Shown: positions 16,467 through 25,228, counted from the stretch's first letter. The stretch: 64,000 nt of DNA from CAVSIP01 sp963728075 (GCA_963728075.1 CAVSIP010000003.1:666092-730091), one strand, 5' to 3'. Numbers and translations are program-made. The notes: generated by a model not told the origin, from the letters alone.

Positions 16467-17774
16467 GTGGACCACCGGGACCGCATCCCCATCGAGGAGC
16501 GCCGTGCGCTGCAGTCGCGCCGGCTCGCCGAGCAGGTCGAGCGGCTGTCGGCCAGCGCGTCCCCGTACTGGCGGGAGAAGCTCGCCGGGGTTGCCGCGGT
16601 CGGTGGGCTGCCCGACCTGCAGCGGCTCCCGTTGACCGTGAAGGACGAGTTCCGGACGAACTACCCCCTGGGCATGCTGGCCGTCGACGAGCGGGAGCTC
16701 GTACGGGTGCACGCGTCGAGCGGGACGAGCGGCAAGCCGACGATCGTCGCCTACACCGCGGCGGACGTCTCCGTCTTCGCCGAGGTGAACGCCCGGGCGC
16801 TCATGCACGCGGGCGCGACGTCCGACGACGTCATCCACGTCGCCTACGGATACGGCCTGTTCACCGGCGGCCTCGGCCTGCACTTCGGCGTGGAGCGGCT
16901 CGGCGCGACCGCGGTGCCCGCGTCCGGCGGCAACGTCGCCTTCCAGCTGCCGCTGCTGGTCGACCTCGCCGCGCGGGGGCTGTGTGCCACGCCGTCGTTC
17001 GCGCTGCTGCTCGCGGAGCGCGCGGCCGAGGCCGGCGTACGGGGGCTGCGCGTCCGCTACGGGGTGTTCGGTGCGGAGCCCTGGTCGGAGTCGCTGCGGG
17101 CGAAGCTCGAGGACGACTGGAGCACGCTCACCGGCGAGCCGTTCGACGCGTGCGACATCTACGGGCTGTCGGAGGTCATCGGCCCCGGCGTGGCGATGGA
17201 GTGCCGCGAGGGCAAGGGCGCGCTGCACGTGATGGACGACCACTTCCTGCCCGAGGTGGTCGACCCCGACACCGGCGACCCGTTGCCACCCGGCGAGACC
17301 GGCGAGCTCGTCCTCACCACCCTGACGAAGCAGGCCATGCCGGTGCTGCGCTACCGGACCCGCGACCTGACCCACCTGGTCGACGGGCCCTGCCCCTGCG
17401 GCCGGACCACGCAGCGCATCGCCCGTTTCACCGGGCGGGTGGACGACATGCTCGTCGTCCGGGGCGTCAACGTCTTCCCGTCGCAGGTCGAGCGCCTGCT
17501 GCTGGCCGACGAGTCCCTCGGCGCGCAGTACGCGATCATCGTCGACCGCCGGCACCCGATGGCCGAGCTCGAGGTCCGCGTGGAGCTGGCCGAGCCCGGC
17601 ACCGACGAGACCGTGAAGGCGGTCGCTGCGCGCCTGCAGGAGACCGTGTCCACGGTGCTGCGCGTCCGTACGGCGGTGACGGTGCTGCCTCCGGGCACCC
17701 TGCCCCGCCAGGAGGTCGGCAAGGCGCGCCGCGTCTTCGAGCAGGTGGACGAGAGCGACCCCCTGCCGGGCTGA
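16467..17774 (+). CDS. PaaK-like CoA ligase (phenylacetate-CoA ligase family)
   Basis: The protein of about 435 residues has the PaaK subgroup hallmarks of adenylate-forming enzymes. The P-loop is HASSGTSGKPTIVAYT, then VIHVAYGYGLFTGGLGLHFG, ACDIYGLSEVIGPGVAMEC, RYRTRDLTHL and PCPCGRTTQRI, with the hinge GRVDDMLVVRGVNVFPSQVE. The small C-terminal domain ends near PRQEVGKARRV. Family members activate phenylacetate or related aryl acids to CoA thioesters. No paa ring-epoxidase genes are near, so the substrate is open. It probably heads its own transcript. Confidence 0.92.
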   Translation: MDHRDRIPIEERRALQSRRLAEQVERLSASASPYWREKLAGVAAVGGLPDLQRLPLTVKDEFRTNYPLGMLAVDERELVRVHASSGTSGKPTIVAYTAADVSVFAEVNARALMHAGATSDDVIHVAYGYGLFTGGLGLHFGVERLGATAVPASGGNVAFQLPLLVDLAARGLCATPSFALLLAERAAEAGVRGLRVRYGVFGAEPWSESLRAKLEDDWSTLTGEPFDACDIYGLSEVIGPGVAMECREGKGALHVMDDHFLPEVVDPDTGDPLPPGETGELVLTTLTKQAMPVLRYRTRDLTHLVDGPCPCGRTTQRIARFTGRVDDMLVVRGVNVFPSQVERLLLADESLGAQYAIIVDRRHPMAELEVRVELAEPGTDETVKAVAARLQETVSTVLRVRTAVTVLPPGTLPRQEVGKARRVFEQVDESDPLPG

Positions 17775-17820
17775 CCCGCCCGGTCGTGTCCTCGGCCGGC
17801 CGGCCGGGAACGTCGCAGGC

Positions 17821-18543
17821 ATGAACCCCACCATCAAGGAGCGATCGAGCCCGGTCCGCCCGGCGGGCACCGGCAAGGGTGCCTGGCTGGCCGCACTGGA
17901 ACGCGGTTCCGCGATGCTGCAGGACACCGCCCCGCTGCGGGACTTCGACGTGTACGTGGTCGGATTCCACTGCGCGAAGGGCGAGCCGCACGTCCAGATG
18001 GAGGCGCACCACTACTGCCGGGTGGTCAACGACGACCTGCTGCAGTGCGTGCTGTTCGACGGCAACACCCGTGCCGCGAACCTCATCGGCGTGGAGTACA
18101 TCGTCTCGCAGCGGCTCTTCGGCGAGCTGCCGGACGACGAGCGCGGCTACTGGCACCCGCACAACTACGAGATCCTCTCGGGCACGCTCGTCGCGCCCGG
18201 CCTGCCCGAGACGGCGGAGAAGGCGTTCCTCGGCCGGCTGACGAACAGCTACGGCAAGACGTGGCACACCTGGCACTCCGGCCGGCACGACGGGCAGCCG
18301 GGCATGCCGCTGCCGCTGGGCGAGCCGAAGCTCATGTGGTCGTTCAACCGGGACGGGGAGTGTGACGACGCGCTGATCCGGTCCCGGGACGAGGCTCTGG
18401 GGGTCGACACCGCGGCCAAGCGCCGGCAGCGTGCCGAGCTGGCGGCCGTGACCGAGCCGCAGGCCGGCGTGGACGCGATGCGCGAGCAGTTCCCGGGCAG
18501 CAACCCGGTGCCCGGCGTCGCGGACGTCCGGTCGGCGCTGTAG
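17821..18543 (+). CDS. DUF1264 (oil-body-associated-like) protein
   Basis: The 240-residue soluble protein matches DUF1264: LRDFDVYVVGFHCAKGEPHVQMEAHHYC, CVLFDGNTRAANLIGVEYIVS, YWHPHNYEILSGTLVAPGLP and KTWHTWHSGRH. It has many His residues, and metal binding is possible but unproven. Plant relatives are oil-body-associated proteins; bacterial function is unknown. A weak AAGGAG lies after, not before, the ATG, and the start is chosen as the first ATG giving the family's N-terminus. It follows the PaaK-like gene by 46 bases. Confidence 0.88.
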   Translation: MNPTIKERSSPVRPAGTGKGAWLAALERGSAMLQDTAPLRDFDVYVVGFHCAKGEPHVQMEAHHYCRVVNDDLLQCVLFDGNTRAANLIGVEYIVSQRLFGELPDDERGYWHPHNYEILSGTLVAPGLPETAEKAFLGRLTNSYGKTWHTWHSGRHDGQPGMPLPLGEPKLMWSFNRDGECDDALIRSRDEALGVDTAAKRRQRAELAAVTEPQAGVDAMREQFPGSNPVPGVADVRSAL

Positions 18544-18663
18544 CCGCGGGGACGCCGCCCGCGACCAGCGGTGGCGTCGAGGCACGCATCACTGGCGGCG
18601 CCCCAGGGCTGGGTGCCGCCTGCGCGCGGAGCACCGCCGGCGTCTCGTCACTCACCGGGTCAG

Positions 18664-18669
18664 TATCGT
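18664..18669 (+). promoter_or_regulatory. Leaderless-type -10 box for the quinone oxidoreductase gene
   Basis: TATCGT precedes GTG 18677 by 7 bases; no ribosome site is present. Confidence 0.5.
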
Positions 18670-18676
18670 CCGCGTC

Positions 18677-19660
18677 GTGAAGGCGCTGTTGTGCAAGCAG
18701 TTCGGACCACCGGAGTCGCTGGAGCTGTCGGAGGTCGACGATCCTGTCGCCGGGCCCGGACAGGTGGTCGTCGACGTGCACGCGTGTGGGGTCAACTTCC
18801 CCGACGTGCTCATGATCCAGGGCCTGTACCAGTTCAAGCCGCCCCTGCCGTTCGCGCCGGGTGGCGAGGTGGCCGGGGTGGTCTCGGCGGTCGGGGAGGG
18901 GGTCACGACCCCGGCGGTCGGGGACCGGGTGATCGCCTCCACCGGCGCCTGGGGGCTGGCCGAGAAGGTGGCGGTGCCGGCGGCCGGGGTGCAGCCCGTT
19001 CCCGACGGCATGGACCTCGTCTCCGCGTCGGCGTTCCTCTACGCGTACGGGACGTCGCAGTACGCCCTGGTCGACCGCGCCCGGCTGCAGCCGGGGGAGA
19101 CGCTGCTCGTCCTCGGCGCCGCGGGCGGCGTCGGGCTGGCCGCGGTCGAGATCGGCAAGGTGCTCGGCGCGCGGGTCATCGCGGCGGCGTCGAGTGCGGA
19201 CAAGCTCGACCTGTGCCGTGAGCACGGTGCGGACGACCTCGTGAACTACGCGGAGCAGGACCTGCGGGCCGCGCTGAAGGAGCTGACCGGCGGTCGCGGT
19301 GTCGACGTCGTGTACGACCCGGTCGGGGGCCCGTACAGCGAGCCGGCACTGCGTTCGATGGCCTGGGACGGACGGTTCCTCGTGGTGGGCTTCGCGGCGG
19401 GGGAGATCCCGCGCATCCCGCTGAACCTGCCGTTGCTGAAGAGCTGCCAGGTCGTCGGCGTCTTCTGGGGTGCCTTCGTCGGCCGGGAGCCGCAGCGCAA
19501 CCGCGACAACTGCGCGCAGCTGATGGCCTGGTGGCGGGACGGCAAGGTCCGTCCGCACGTCTCGGCGACGTACCCGTTGGGTCGGGGCGGCGAGGCGATC
19601 GCCGAGCTGGCCGACCGCAAGGCGCGCGGCAAGGTCGTCGTGGTCGTGCGCGAGGACTGA
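18677..19660 (+). CDS. NADPH:quinone oxidoreductase (zinc-free MDR family)
   Basis: The 327-residue medium-chain dehydrogenase/reductase has a GroES-like N-terminal domain (VVVDVHACGVNFPDVLMIQGLYQFKPPLPFAPGGEVAG) and a Rossmann domain with LLVLGAAGGVGLAAVEIGKVLG. Catalytic-zinc Cys/His ligands are absent, which places it with QorA/zeta-crystallin-type quinone or enoyl reductases. VVYDPVGGPYSEPALRSMAWDGRFLVVGFAAG is typical. The substrate is undefined. It is transcribed alone. Confidence 0.92.
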   Translation: MKALLCKQFGPPESLELSEVDDPVAGPGQVVVDVHACGVNFPDVLMIQGLYQFKPPLPFAPGGEVAGVVSAVGEGVTTPAVGDRVIASTGAWGLAEKVAVPAAGVQPVPDGMDLVSASAFLYAYGTSQYALVDRARLQPGETLLVLGAAGGVGLAAVEIGKVLGARVIAAASSADKLDLCREHGADDLVNYAEQDLRAALKELTGGRGVDVVYDPVGGPYSEPALRSMAWDGRFLVVGFAAGEIPRIPLNLPLLKSCQVVGVFWGAFVGREPQRNRDNCAQLMAWWRDGKVRPHVSATYPLGRGGEAIAELADRKARGKVVVVVRED

Positions 19661-19903
19661 CTCGCGCAGGCCGCCCGATCTCCCGGGTCGGCGACGTGCT
19701 GGTGGGCGTACGGCATGGCGACCCGGGACGCACCGGTCGTGGTGACCGGCGCCAGGGGCCTGACGGCCGCGGTTCCGGCATCCTCCGAACGGCCGACCCC
19801 TGCCCGGGCCGATAGGTCCGTCTGGGCCCGGATCGGGACTCGGCGTCCGGATCCGCGGGTTGTCTGGGGCGACAGGCAGTCGTCCTCGCTCCCGGAGAGA
19901 GCC

Positions 19904-20461
19904 ATGAACCCCGCCCTGCGTCGTCTGCGCGGTGCTGCTTCCACCATCGTCACGGCCGCTGCGGTTGCGAGCGTCGCGACCCCGGTCGCCGCGTTCGCCG
20001 CCGTCCCGGCGGACACCGCGCTCGCGGTCACGCCCGCGGCGGAGCAGGTCGCGACCCCGGCGCCCGAGGCGCCGACGTGCGCTCGTCCGACGCAAGGTCC
20101 GCTCACCTCCGGCTTCGGCGCTCGCTGGGGCCGGATGCACGAGGGCGAGGACTTCGGGGCCCCGTACGGCGCCCCGATCCACGCCTTCAAGCACGGCATG
20201 GTCACCTATGCCGGGCCGATGGCCGGTTACGGCACGCTCGTGGTGATCGCCCACTCGGACGGCACGCAGACCGCGTACGGCCACTCGTCGAAGATCATCG
20301 TCCATCAGGGCCAGGAGGTGCAGACCGGCCAGGTCATCGCCTACGTCGGCAGCGAGGGTCACTCGACCGGCCCGCACCTGCACTTCGAGGTGCGTACCGG
20401 TGCGGTGAAGCACGACCCGCTGCCGTACCTGGAGAACTGCGGCGAGGACCTGCACCTGTAG
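19904..20461 (+). CDS. Secreted M23-family (LytM-like) peptidase
   Basis: The 185-residue protein has a signal peptide (STIVTAAAVASVATPVAAFAA) and a short Ala/Pro linker. The M23 domain then contains GFGARWGRMHEGEDFGAPYGAPIHA (zinc ligands His and Asp) and the HxH motif in STGPHLHFEVRTGA. It should cleave peptidoglycan cross-bridges or be a small resuscitation/wall-remodelling factor. The ATG follows CGGAGAGAG. The 243 bases upstream hold no gene, and I could not recognise a c-di-AMP riboswitch there although many actinobacterial wall hydrolases have one. Confidence 0.93.
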   Translation: MNPALRRLRGAASTIVTAAAVASVATPVAAFAAVPADTALAVTPAAEQVATPAPEAPTCARPTQGPLTSGFGARWGRMHEGEDFGAPYGAPIHAFKHGMVTYAGPMAGYGTLVVIAHSDGTQTAYGHSSKIIVHQGQEVQTGQVIAYVGSEGHSTGPHLHFEVRTGAVKHDPLPYLENCGEDLHL

Positions 20462-20488
20462 GAGGCGCTGCCGTACGACGGAGTGGCC

Positions 20489-21451
20489 TCAGGCGGCGGC
20501 CGCGACCTCGAGCGGGTTGCCGCGCTCGTCGACGTGGCACAGCTCCTGCCAGCCCTTGGTGACCAGCCCACCCTCGAACACCCCGGACTCGAGCAGCGTC
20601 CGCAGGATCGGCCGGGTCGCCTCGTGCCGCAGCTGCAGGCGCCGGGGGGTGCGGTTCACGGCCCGCCAGGTCTTCCACTTGGGCAGCCCGACCGCGCTGT
20701 AGACACCCGGGTGCACGAACGTGTGGAACATGTCGCGGATGACCTTCGGGGCCACTGCGCGGACGAAGAAGCGCTCGACCGGTCCGGCCTCGGCCCACAG
20801 CTCCGGGAAGACGGTCTTCGCGTAGCTGATGTGGCGGGCCTCCTCGGCGCGGTGGTAGCGGTTCACCGTGGCCAGGAACGGGTCGGTGCCGGGGTGCTCG
20901 GAGGCGAGCTTCTGCAGCAGGTCGGGGATCTCCTCGCCGGCCAGCACCATGACGTGGAACAGCGCCGGCATCTTCGCGACCCGGGGGATGAAGGCCTCCT
21001 GCAGCCGGCGCAGGACCGGGCCGCGCAGCGGGTTGTCGTTGTCCGCACCGAGCTGCTCGAGGACGCGGATGAACATCCGCTGGTGGCGGGTCTCCTCGCC
21101 GATCTCGTGCAGCAGGAAGCGCACGCGCGGGTCGGTGAGTGACGGCGCCTTGGCGATCATCATGGAGAAGCCGGTGTTGAGGATCGACTCCATCCGGGCG
21201 CCCATGTCGAGCATGGACGCGACCTCCTCACGGGAGAGCTTCGCGCGCTGCTCGGGGGTCAGCGTCAGTGGCAGCTCGGCCGTGGTGAGCAGCTCGTCGG
21301 GCAGGACCTGGCCCGCGCCCACCGAGCCCGGCAGGTCGCGGTCGGGGTCGATGACCTTGCCCGCCGCGGCCCGCTCCAGGCGCTCGATCCGGGTCTCGAC
21401 GTCGACCGGGACCCTGCGGGGCTGCGTCGTCGGGGTGGTGACTGCCGTCAC
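20489..21451 (-). CDS. AurF-like diiron oxygenase
   Basis: The 320-residue helical protein has two Glu-Glu-x-x-His type iron sites, LLHEIGEETRHQRMFIRVLEQ and RYHRAEEARHISYAKTVFPELW, plus earlier Glu candidates (GARMESILNTGFSMMI). This matches the AurF/diiron oxygenase family (PF11583), whose founder oxidises an arylamine. The substrate here is unknown. The GTG at 21451 is chosen because GGAGG sits 5 bases before it. It is divergent from the enoyl-CoA hydratase; a CRP-like dyad lies between them. Confidence 0.9.
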   Translation of the reverse strand: MTAVTTPTTQPRRVPVDVETRIERLERAAAGKVIDPDRDLPGSVGAGQVLPDELLTTAELPLTLTPEQRAKLSREEVASMLDMGARMESILNTGFSMMIAKAPSLTDPRVRFLLHEIGEETRHQRMFIRVLEQLGADNDNPLRGPVLRRLQEAFIPRVAKMPALFHVMVLAGEEIPDLLQKLASEHPGTDPFLATVNRYHRAEEARHISYAKTVFPELWAEAGPVERFFVRAVAPKVIRDMFHTFVHPGVYSAVGLPKWKTWRAVNRTPRRLQLRHEATRPILRTLLESGVFEGGLVTKGWQELCHVDERGNPLEVAAAA

Positions 21452-21579
21452 GGGGACCTCCGTTGCGGTGGCGTGCGGTCGCGACCGATGGCCGGCCGGT
21501 GCCGGACGAACCCGGTGATACCCAGACGAGTCGCCCGACGCACTCAGTATTCGACACCAGTTCAGCGGCGTCCTGCAAG

Positions 21580-21595
21580 TGTGAGTCGCATCACG
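21580..21595. promoter_or_regulatory. CRP/GlxR-like dyad
   Basis: TGTGAGTCGCATCACG fits the TGTGA-N6-TCACA consensus with one mismatch. Its centre is about 62 bases before the predicted leaderless start of the enoyl-CoA hydratase gene, a classical class I activator distance. Binding is inferred. Confidence 0.5.
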
Positions 21596-21637
21596 TACCG
21601 GGAGCGGCGCGCTGGGCCGGGCACGCCCGAGCGCCAC

Positions 21638-21643
21638 TAGGGT
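21638..21643 (+). promoter_or_regulatory. Leaderless-type -10 box for the enoyl-CoA hydratase gene
   Basis: TAGGGT precedes ATG 21650 by 6 bases with no ribosome site between. Confidence 0.55.
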
Positions 21644-21649
21644 GCGGCC

Positions 21650-22417
21650 ATGCCACCAGTCGAGATCAGCCGCGCTGACGGCGTCGTCACGGTCACGCTC
21701 AACCGCCCCGAGCGCAAGAACGCCGTCACGAACGAGATGTGGGACCTGCTGCGCGAGGCGTTCCGCGACGTCGAGAGCAACCCGGACGACCGGGTGCTGG
21801 TCGTCACGGGTGCCGGCGGGGACTTCTGCTCCGGTGCGGACCTCGCCGACAGCCGGGACGGTGAGACCGGGCTGGCCCGGATGCGGCGCATCCACTCCAC
21901 CGCGCTCGCGCTGCACCAGCTGTCCAAGCCGGCGATCGCGCGCGTGCAGGGCGTCGCCGTGGGGGCCGGGTGCAACCTGGCACTCGGCTGTGACCTCGTC
22001 GTCGCCGCGGAGGACGCGCGGTTCTCGGAGATCTTCGCCCGCCGGGGGCTCACGGTCGACTTCGGCGGTTCGTGGCTGCTCCCTCGTACGGTCGGCATGC
22101 ACCGGGCGAAGGAGCTGTGCCTGCTCGCGGACATCATCTCTGCGAAGGAGGCCTACGAGATCGGCCTGGTGAACCGGGTGGTGCCGGCCGCCTCGCTCGA
22201 CGAGGTCGTGGGGGACTTCGCCCGGCGGCTGGCCGCCGGGCCGCCGATCGCGCTGTCGATGACGAAGAAGCTGCTCAACAACGCGATGAACGTGACCATG
22301 GAGCAGGCGCTGGAGGACGAGGCCCGCACCCAGACGGTCAACTTCGGCACCGAGGACATGGCCGAGGCCTTCCGGGCCTTCATCGACAAGCGCGACCCGG
22401 TCTTCCGCGGCCGCTGA
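21650..22417 (+). CDS. Enoyl-CoA hydratase/isomerase (crotonase) family protein
   Basis: The 255-residue crotonase has VTVTLNRPERKNAVTNEMW, the first oxyanion-hole loop in GAGGDFCSGADLAD, and the second in RVQGVAVGAGCNLALGCDLVVAA. The catalytic-glutamate region reads FSEIFARRGLTVDFGGSWLLPR: the second Glu of hydratases is replaced (Asp in TVDFG), as in several isomerase-like or non-hydratase members. It acts on a CoA thioester in fatty acid or related catabolism. The C-terminal helices (SMTKKLLNNAMNVTMEQALEDEARTQ) are complete. Confidence 0.92.
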   Translation: MPPVEISRADGVVTVTLNRPERKNAVTNEMWDLLREAFRDVESNPDDRVLVVTGAGGDFCSGADLADSRDGETGLARMRRIHSTALALHQLSKPAIARVQGVAVGAGCNLALGCDLVVAAEDARFSEIFARRGLTVDFGGSWLLPRTVGMHRAKELCLLADIISAKEAYEIGLVNRVVPAASLDEVVGDFARRLAAGPPIALSMTKKLLNNAMNVTMEQALEDEARTQTVNFGTEDMAEAFRAFIDKRDPVFRGR

Positions 22418-22505
22418 CGGGGGCGCGTCGCCGGCTGCAACTTGATCGGTCTCGCGGGTACGGGCGGGCGCGGGCCACCTGTCTCGTGCGTACGGGGCGC
22501 GGTGG

Positions 22506-23309
22506 TCAGCCGGCGTGCAGGACGAGGCGGGTGCCGAGGTTGGCCTCCGGCGGGACCTCGTACGTACCGTCCTCGCCCGGCTTTGCGTCCGGGACGCCGG
22601 CCGGGTCGTCGAGGGCGAACGCGATGTGGTGGACGCGGCCGGGACGCTCGCCCAGCCACGCGCCCACCGGGCCACCGCCGGGGCCCGGCTGCAGCAGCCG
22701 TACGCGGCCGGGGCCGGGCCAGGCGAGCAGCGTCCAGCGCCCACCGTCCTCGCTCCCCTCGGCCACGACCTCGCCGCCGAGCAGACCGCGGAACAGCCGC
22801 AGCCCCTCGTCCAGCGAGGCGACGGCGTGCGCCACGTACAGCAGCGTCGCGGGCTGCTCCCGCCGCCGGACGGGGAACTCCGGGGGTGCGGGGCTCTGCC
22901 AGTCGCCGGCGGCCTGCGCCAGCTGCACCACGACGCCCGGCGCGTCCTTCGGGTGCAGGAACGCCTCCTGCCACTCGGGCGAGGACAGGTTGACGGCGAC
23001 CGGCCGGTAGCCGGAGGTCTCGGCCTCGGCCAGCGCGGCGCGGATGTCCTTCACCTTGAACGTCAGGTGGTGCGGCCCCGGCCCGTTGCGGTCGAGGAAA
23101 CGGCGCAGGAAGTCGTTCTCCTCGACGCGGTTCGGCATCAGCGCCTCGACCCGCATGCCGTTGGCGTAGCGGACCTGCGCGGCGGCGAAACCGGAGCTGC
23201 CACCGCCGGACACCCACTGCCCGCCCAGGTCGGTCGCATAGCGCGGCCACAGGTCCGTCTGCTGCTCCGCCGCCACCGCGACGTGGTCGAGGTCGATGCC
23301 CTGAATCAC
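22506..23309 (-). CDS. Two-domain VOC (glyoxalase-like) protein
   Basis: The 267-residue protein contains two vicinal-oxygen-chelate modules: residues about 4-130 (IDLDHVAVAAEQQTDLWPRYATDLGG...GPHHLTFKVKDIRAALAEAE) and about 150-266 (LLYVAHAVASLDEGLRLFRGLLGG...RVHHIAFALDDPAG). The first resembles methylmalonyl-CoA epimerase-type domains. Metal ligands (His in LDHVAV, His in PHHLTF) look present in the first module. The reaction is unknown. The GTG start at 23309 is 6 bases after a TACCGT box. Confidence 0.88.
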   Translation of the reverse strand: MIQGIDLDHVAVAAEQQTDLWPRYATDLGGQWVSGGGSSGFAAAQVRYANGMRVEALMPNRVEENDFLRRFLDRNGPGPHHLTFKVKDIRAALAEAETSGYRPVAVNLSSPEWQEAFLHPKDAPGVVVQLAQAAGDWQSPAPPEFPVRRREQPATLLYVAHAVASLDEGLRLFRGLLGGEVVAEGSEDGGRWTLLAWPGPGRVRLLQPGPGGGPVGAWLGERPGRVHHIAFALDDPAGVPDAKPGEDGTYEVPPEANLGTRLVLHAG

Positions 23310-23315
23310 CCCACC

Positions 23316-23321
23316 ACGGTA
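23316..23321 (-). promoter_or_regulatory. Leaderless-type -10 box for the VOC gene
   Basis: On the minus strand TACCGT is followed by GGTGGG and then GTG 23309. GGTGGG could double as a weak ribosome site. Confidence 0.45.
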
Positions 23322-23439
23322 TCCAGCGTGCGGCGGTGCCCGGTGACTGCTCCGTACGGGCTACCGGGATGGCGCACAACGGGCCAGCATCCTGCCGGGC
23401 GGTGCGGGGCAGCCCGCCACGTGAGCACGCAGAGGCGGC

Positions 23440-23640
23440 GGACCAGCCACCTCGCCCTTCGTGCGGCACCCACCGCCCCGGCCGAGGCGCGAGCCTGCTC
23501 GTCAGCGAGCTGGTGACCAGCGCTCACCTGCACGCGCACCCCGATGTGCACGTGACCGTCACGCGTGCGGCCCTGGGCGTGCGGATCGCTGTGCGCGACG
23601 CCTCCGCGACGCTTCCCCGTGCAACGCGGCGGCGTCACGC
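23440..23640 (+). pseudogene. Fragment of an anti-sigma-type ATPase (HATPase_c_2)
   Basis: One frame reads ASLLVSELVTSAHLHAHPDVHVTVTRAALGVRIAVRDASATLP, the N-box region and following strands of RsbW-like serine kinases (compare SAALLVSELATNAFLHA in the intact gene at 28168). Before it the frame is not coding; a different frame (AARHVSTQRRRTSHLALRAAPTAPAEARA) looks more like the missing helix, suggesting a frame break near 23490. After it the G-box (TGRGLxLV) is absent, and the frame runs into the antisense of the MFS gene. This is a decayed or truncated remnant. Confidence 0.5.
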
Positions 23641-24834
23641 CGCGGGCGTCGCCGAGAGCCGGCCGGGCGCGGCGACGAGCAGCAGCGCGAACAGCGCGCC
23701 CACCGCGCCGGCGACGAGCAGCGGCAGCTGCCCGGCGTCGCCCCAGGCCAGCCCGGCCCAGGTCCCGGCGACGAGGACCCCCGCACCGGTCATGCCCTGG
23801 AACGCGCCCTGCGCGCTGCCCTGCACCCGGTTGGGCACGAGGGTGGAGATCCACGCCTTGCCGACGCCGTCGGTGAGCGCGGTGTACGCGCCGTACGCCG
23901 TGAGCAGCAGCCACGCGACCGGCTCGCTGTGGGTCGCCCCCAGCCCGAGGTAGGCGATGGCGAAGAACAGCAGCCCGACGCCGAACACCCGGCCCCGGGG
24001 CAGCCGGTCGGACAGCGCACCGGCCGGGTAGCTCAGCAGCGCGTAGACGGCGTTGTACGTCATGTAGGCACCCATCAGCGGGCCGAGCGAGAACCCGATG
24101 TCGTGCAGGCGCAGGAGGACGAGCGCGTCGGGGAAGTTCACCAGGCTGAACAGCGCCAGCACCGCAGCCACCCGCCAGAACCGTGCCGGCAGCTCGCCCC
24201 AGCGCACCGGGTTGCGCAGGGCCGCTGCCGCAGTGCGGGCCTGCTCGGGGTGCTCGCGGACGGCAGCGACGAGCAGCACGCTCGCCACCGCCGGCAGCAC
24301 CGCGAGGATCAGCAGCGGGCGTACGGAGTGGTTCACCAGCTCGTACACGGCCAGCCCGATGCCTGGGCCGAGCACCGCACCCGCGGTGTCCGCGGAGCGG
24401 TGGAACCCGAGGGCGCGCCCTCGTGCGCTCACCGGGATGTCGGTGACGAGCAGCGCGTCGCGAGGCGCGCCACGCACGCCCTTGCCGACCCGGTCGACCG
24501 CCCGCCCGACCAGCACCACCGGCCACAGCGTCGCCACCGCGACCACGCCCTTGCCGACGGCTGCGAGCCCGTACCCGACCGCGATCAGCGGGCGCCGTCG
24601 GAAGCGGTCGGAGAACCGGCCGGCGACGACCTTGGTGATGCTGGACACACCCTCCGCCAGGCCCTCCACCAGGCCGACCGCGACCGCGGGCGCGCCCAGC
24701 GTCACGGTGATGAACACCGGCAGCACCGGGTAGACGAGCTCGCTCGCCGCGTCCTGCAGCAGGCTCACCCCGGACAGGACGGCCAGGTTGCGGGTCAGCC
24801 AGCGGGGCCGTCGCTGGTCCGCGTCGTCGCTCAC
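23635..24834 (-). CDS. MFS transporter
   Basis: The 399-residue protein has about 11-12 transmembrane segments and the MFS loop signatures GRFSDRFRRRPLIAVGYGLAAVGKG and GRAVDRVGKGVRGAPRDALL. The latter RGAPRDAL form is typical of a drug-efflux-like subgroup. Half-repeat symmetry is visible (GALSDRLPRGRVFGVGLLFF in the second half). The substrate is unknown. The start is GTG 24834, after CAGGCT plus 6 bases. The 3' end meets the ATPase fragment on the other strand. Confidence 0.9.
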   Translation of the reverse strand: MSDDADQRRPRWLTRNLAVLSGVSLLQDAASELVYPVLPVFITVTLGAPAVAVGLVEGLAEGVSSITKVVAGRFSDRFRRRPLIAVGYGLAAVGKGVVAVATLWPVVLVGRAVDRVGKGVRGAPRDALLVTDIPVSARGRALGFHRSADTAGAVLGPGIGLAVYELVNHSVRPLLILAVLPAVASVLLVAAVREHPEQARTAAAALRNPVRWGELPARFWRVAAVLALFSLVNFPDALVLLRLHDIGFSLGPLMGAYMTYNAVYALLSYPAGALSDRLPRGRVFGVGLLFFAIAYLGLGATHSEPVAWLLLTAYGAYTALTDGVGKAWISTLVPNRVQGSAQGAFQGMTGAGVLVAGTWAGLAWGDAGQLPLLVAGAVGALFALLLVAAPGRLSATPAA

Positions 24835-24859
24835 CGGGCCAGCCTGGCAGACCTGCCGC

Positions 24860-25228
24860 TCAGGCCAGCGTCCCGGCGGCGTACCCGGCGCCGGCCAGCA
24901 GCAGCCCGCCGAGGACGGTGAGCACCTGGTAGGCGAGGGCGCGTACGGGGGCGCCGTCCTCGGCGAGCGCGACGGTCTCCCAGGCGAACGTCGAGTACGT
25001 CGTCAGGCCGCCGCAGAACCCCGTGCCCACCGCGGCCTCGGTCAGGCTGCTGACGTGGCCGCCGACGGCGAGCCCGGCGAGGAGGCCGAGCGCCAGGCTC
25101 CCCGCCAGGTTGACGACCGCCGTGCCCCACGGCAGCCGGCGGCCGGGCCGACCGGACAGCGCGCTGTCGACGAGGAAGCGGCCGGCCGCTCCGACCCCGG
25201 CGCCCGCCGCGATGGCCAGCCAGGTCAC
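24860..25228 (-). CDS. crcB: Fluoride channel FluC/CrcB, second subunit
   Basis: The 122-residue protein has four membrane segments with the family signatures GAGVGAAGRFLVD, NLAGSLALGLLAG and the fluoride/Na+ site region GFCGGLTTYSTFAWE. CrcB proteins dimerise to export fluoride. The GTG start overlaps the stop of the upstream crcB by 4 bases (GTGA), so the pair is translated together and probably works as a heterodimer. Confidence 0.94.
   Translation of the reverse strand: MTWLAIAAGAGVGAAGRFLVDSALSGRPGRRLPWGTAVVNLAGSLALGLLAGLAVGGHVSSLTEAAVGTGFCGGLTTYSTFAWETVALAEDGAPVRALAYQVLTVLGGLLLAGAGYAAGTLA

Noticed and set aside
19661..19903. c-di-AMP (ydaO-type) riboswitch before the M23 peptidase
   Set aside because: Expected from other actinobacterial wall hydrolases, but I could not match the conserved core or pair the stems.
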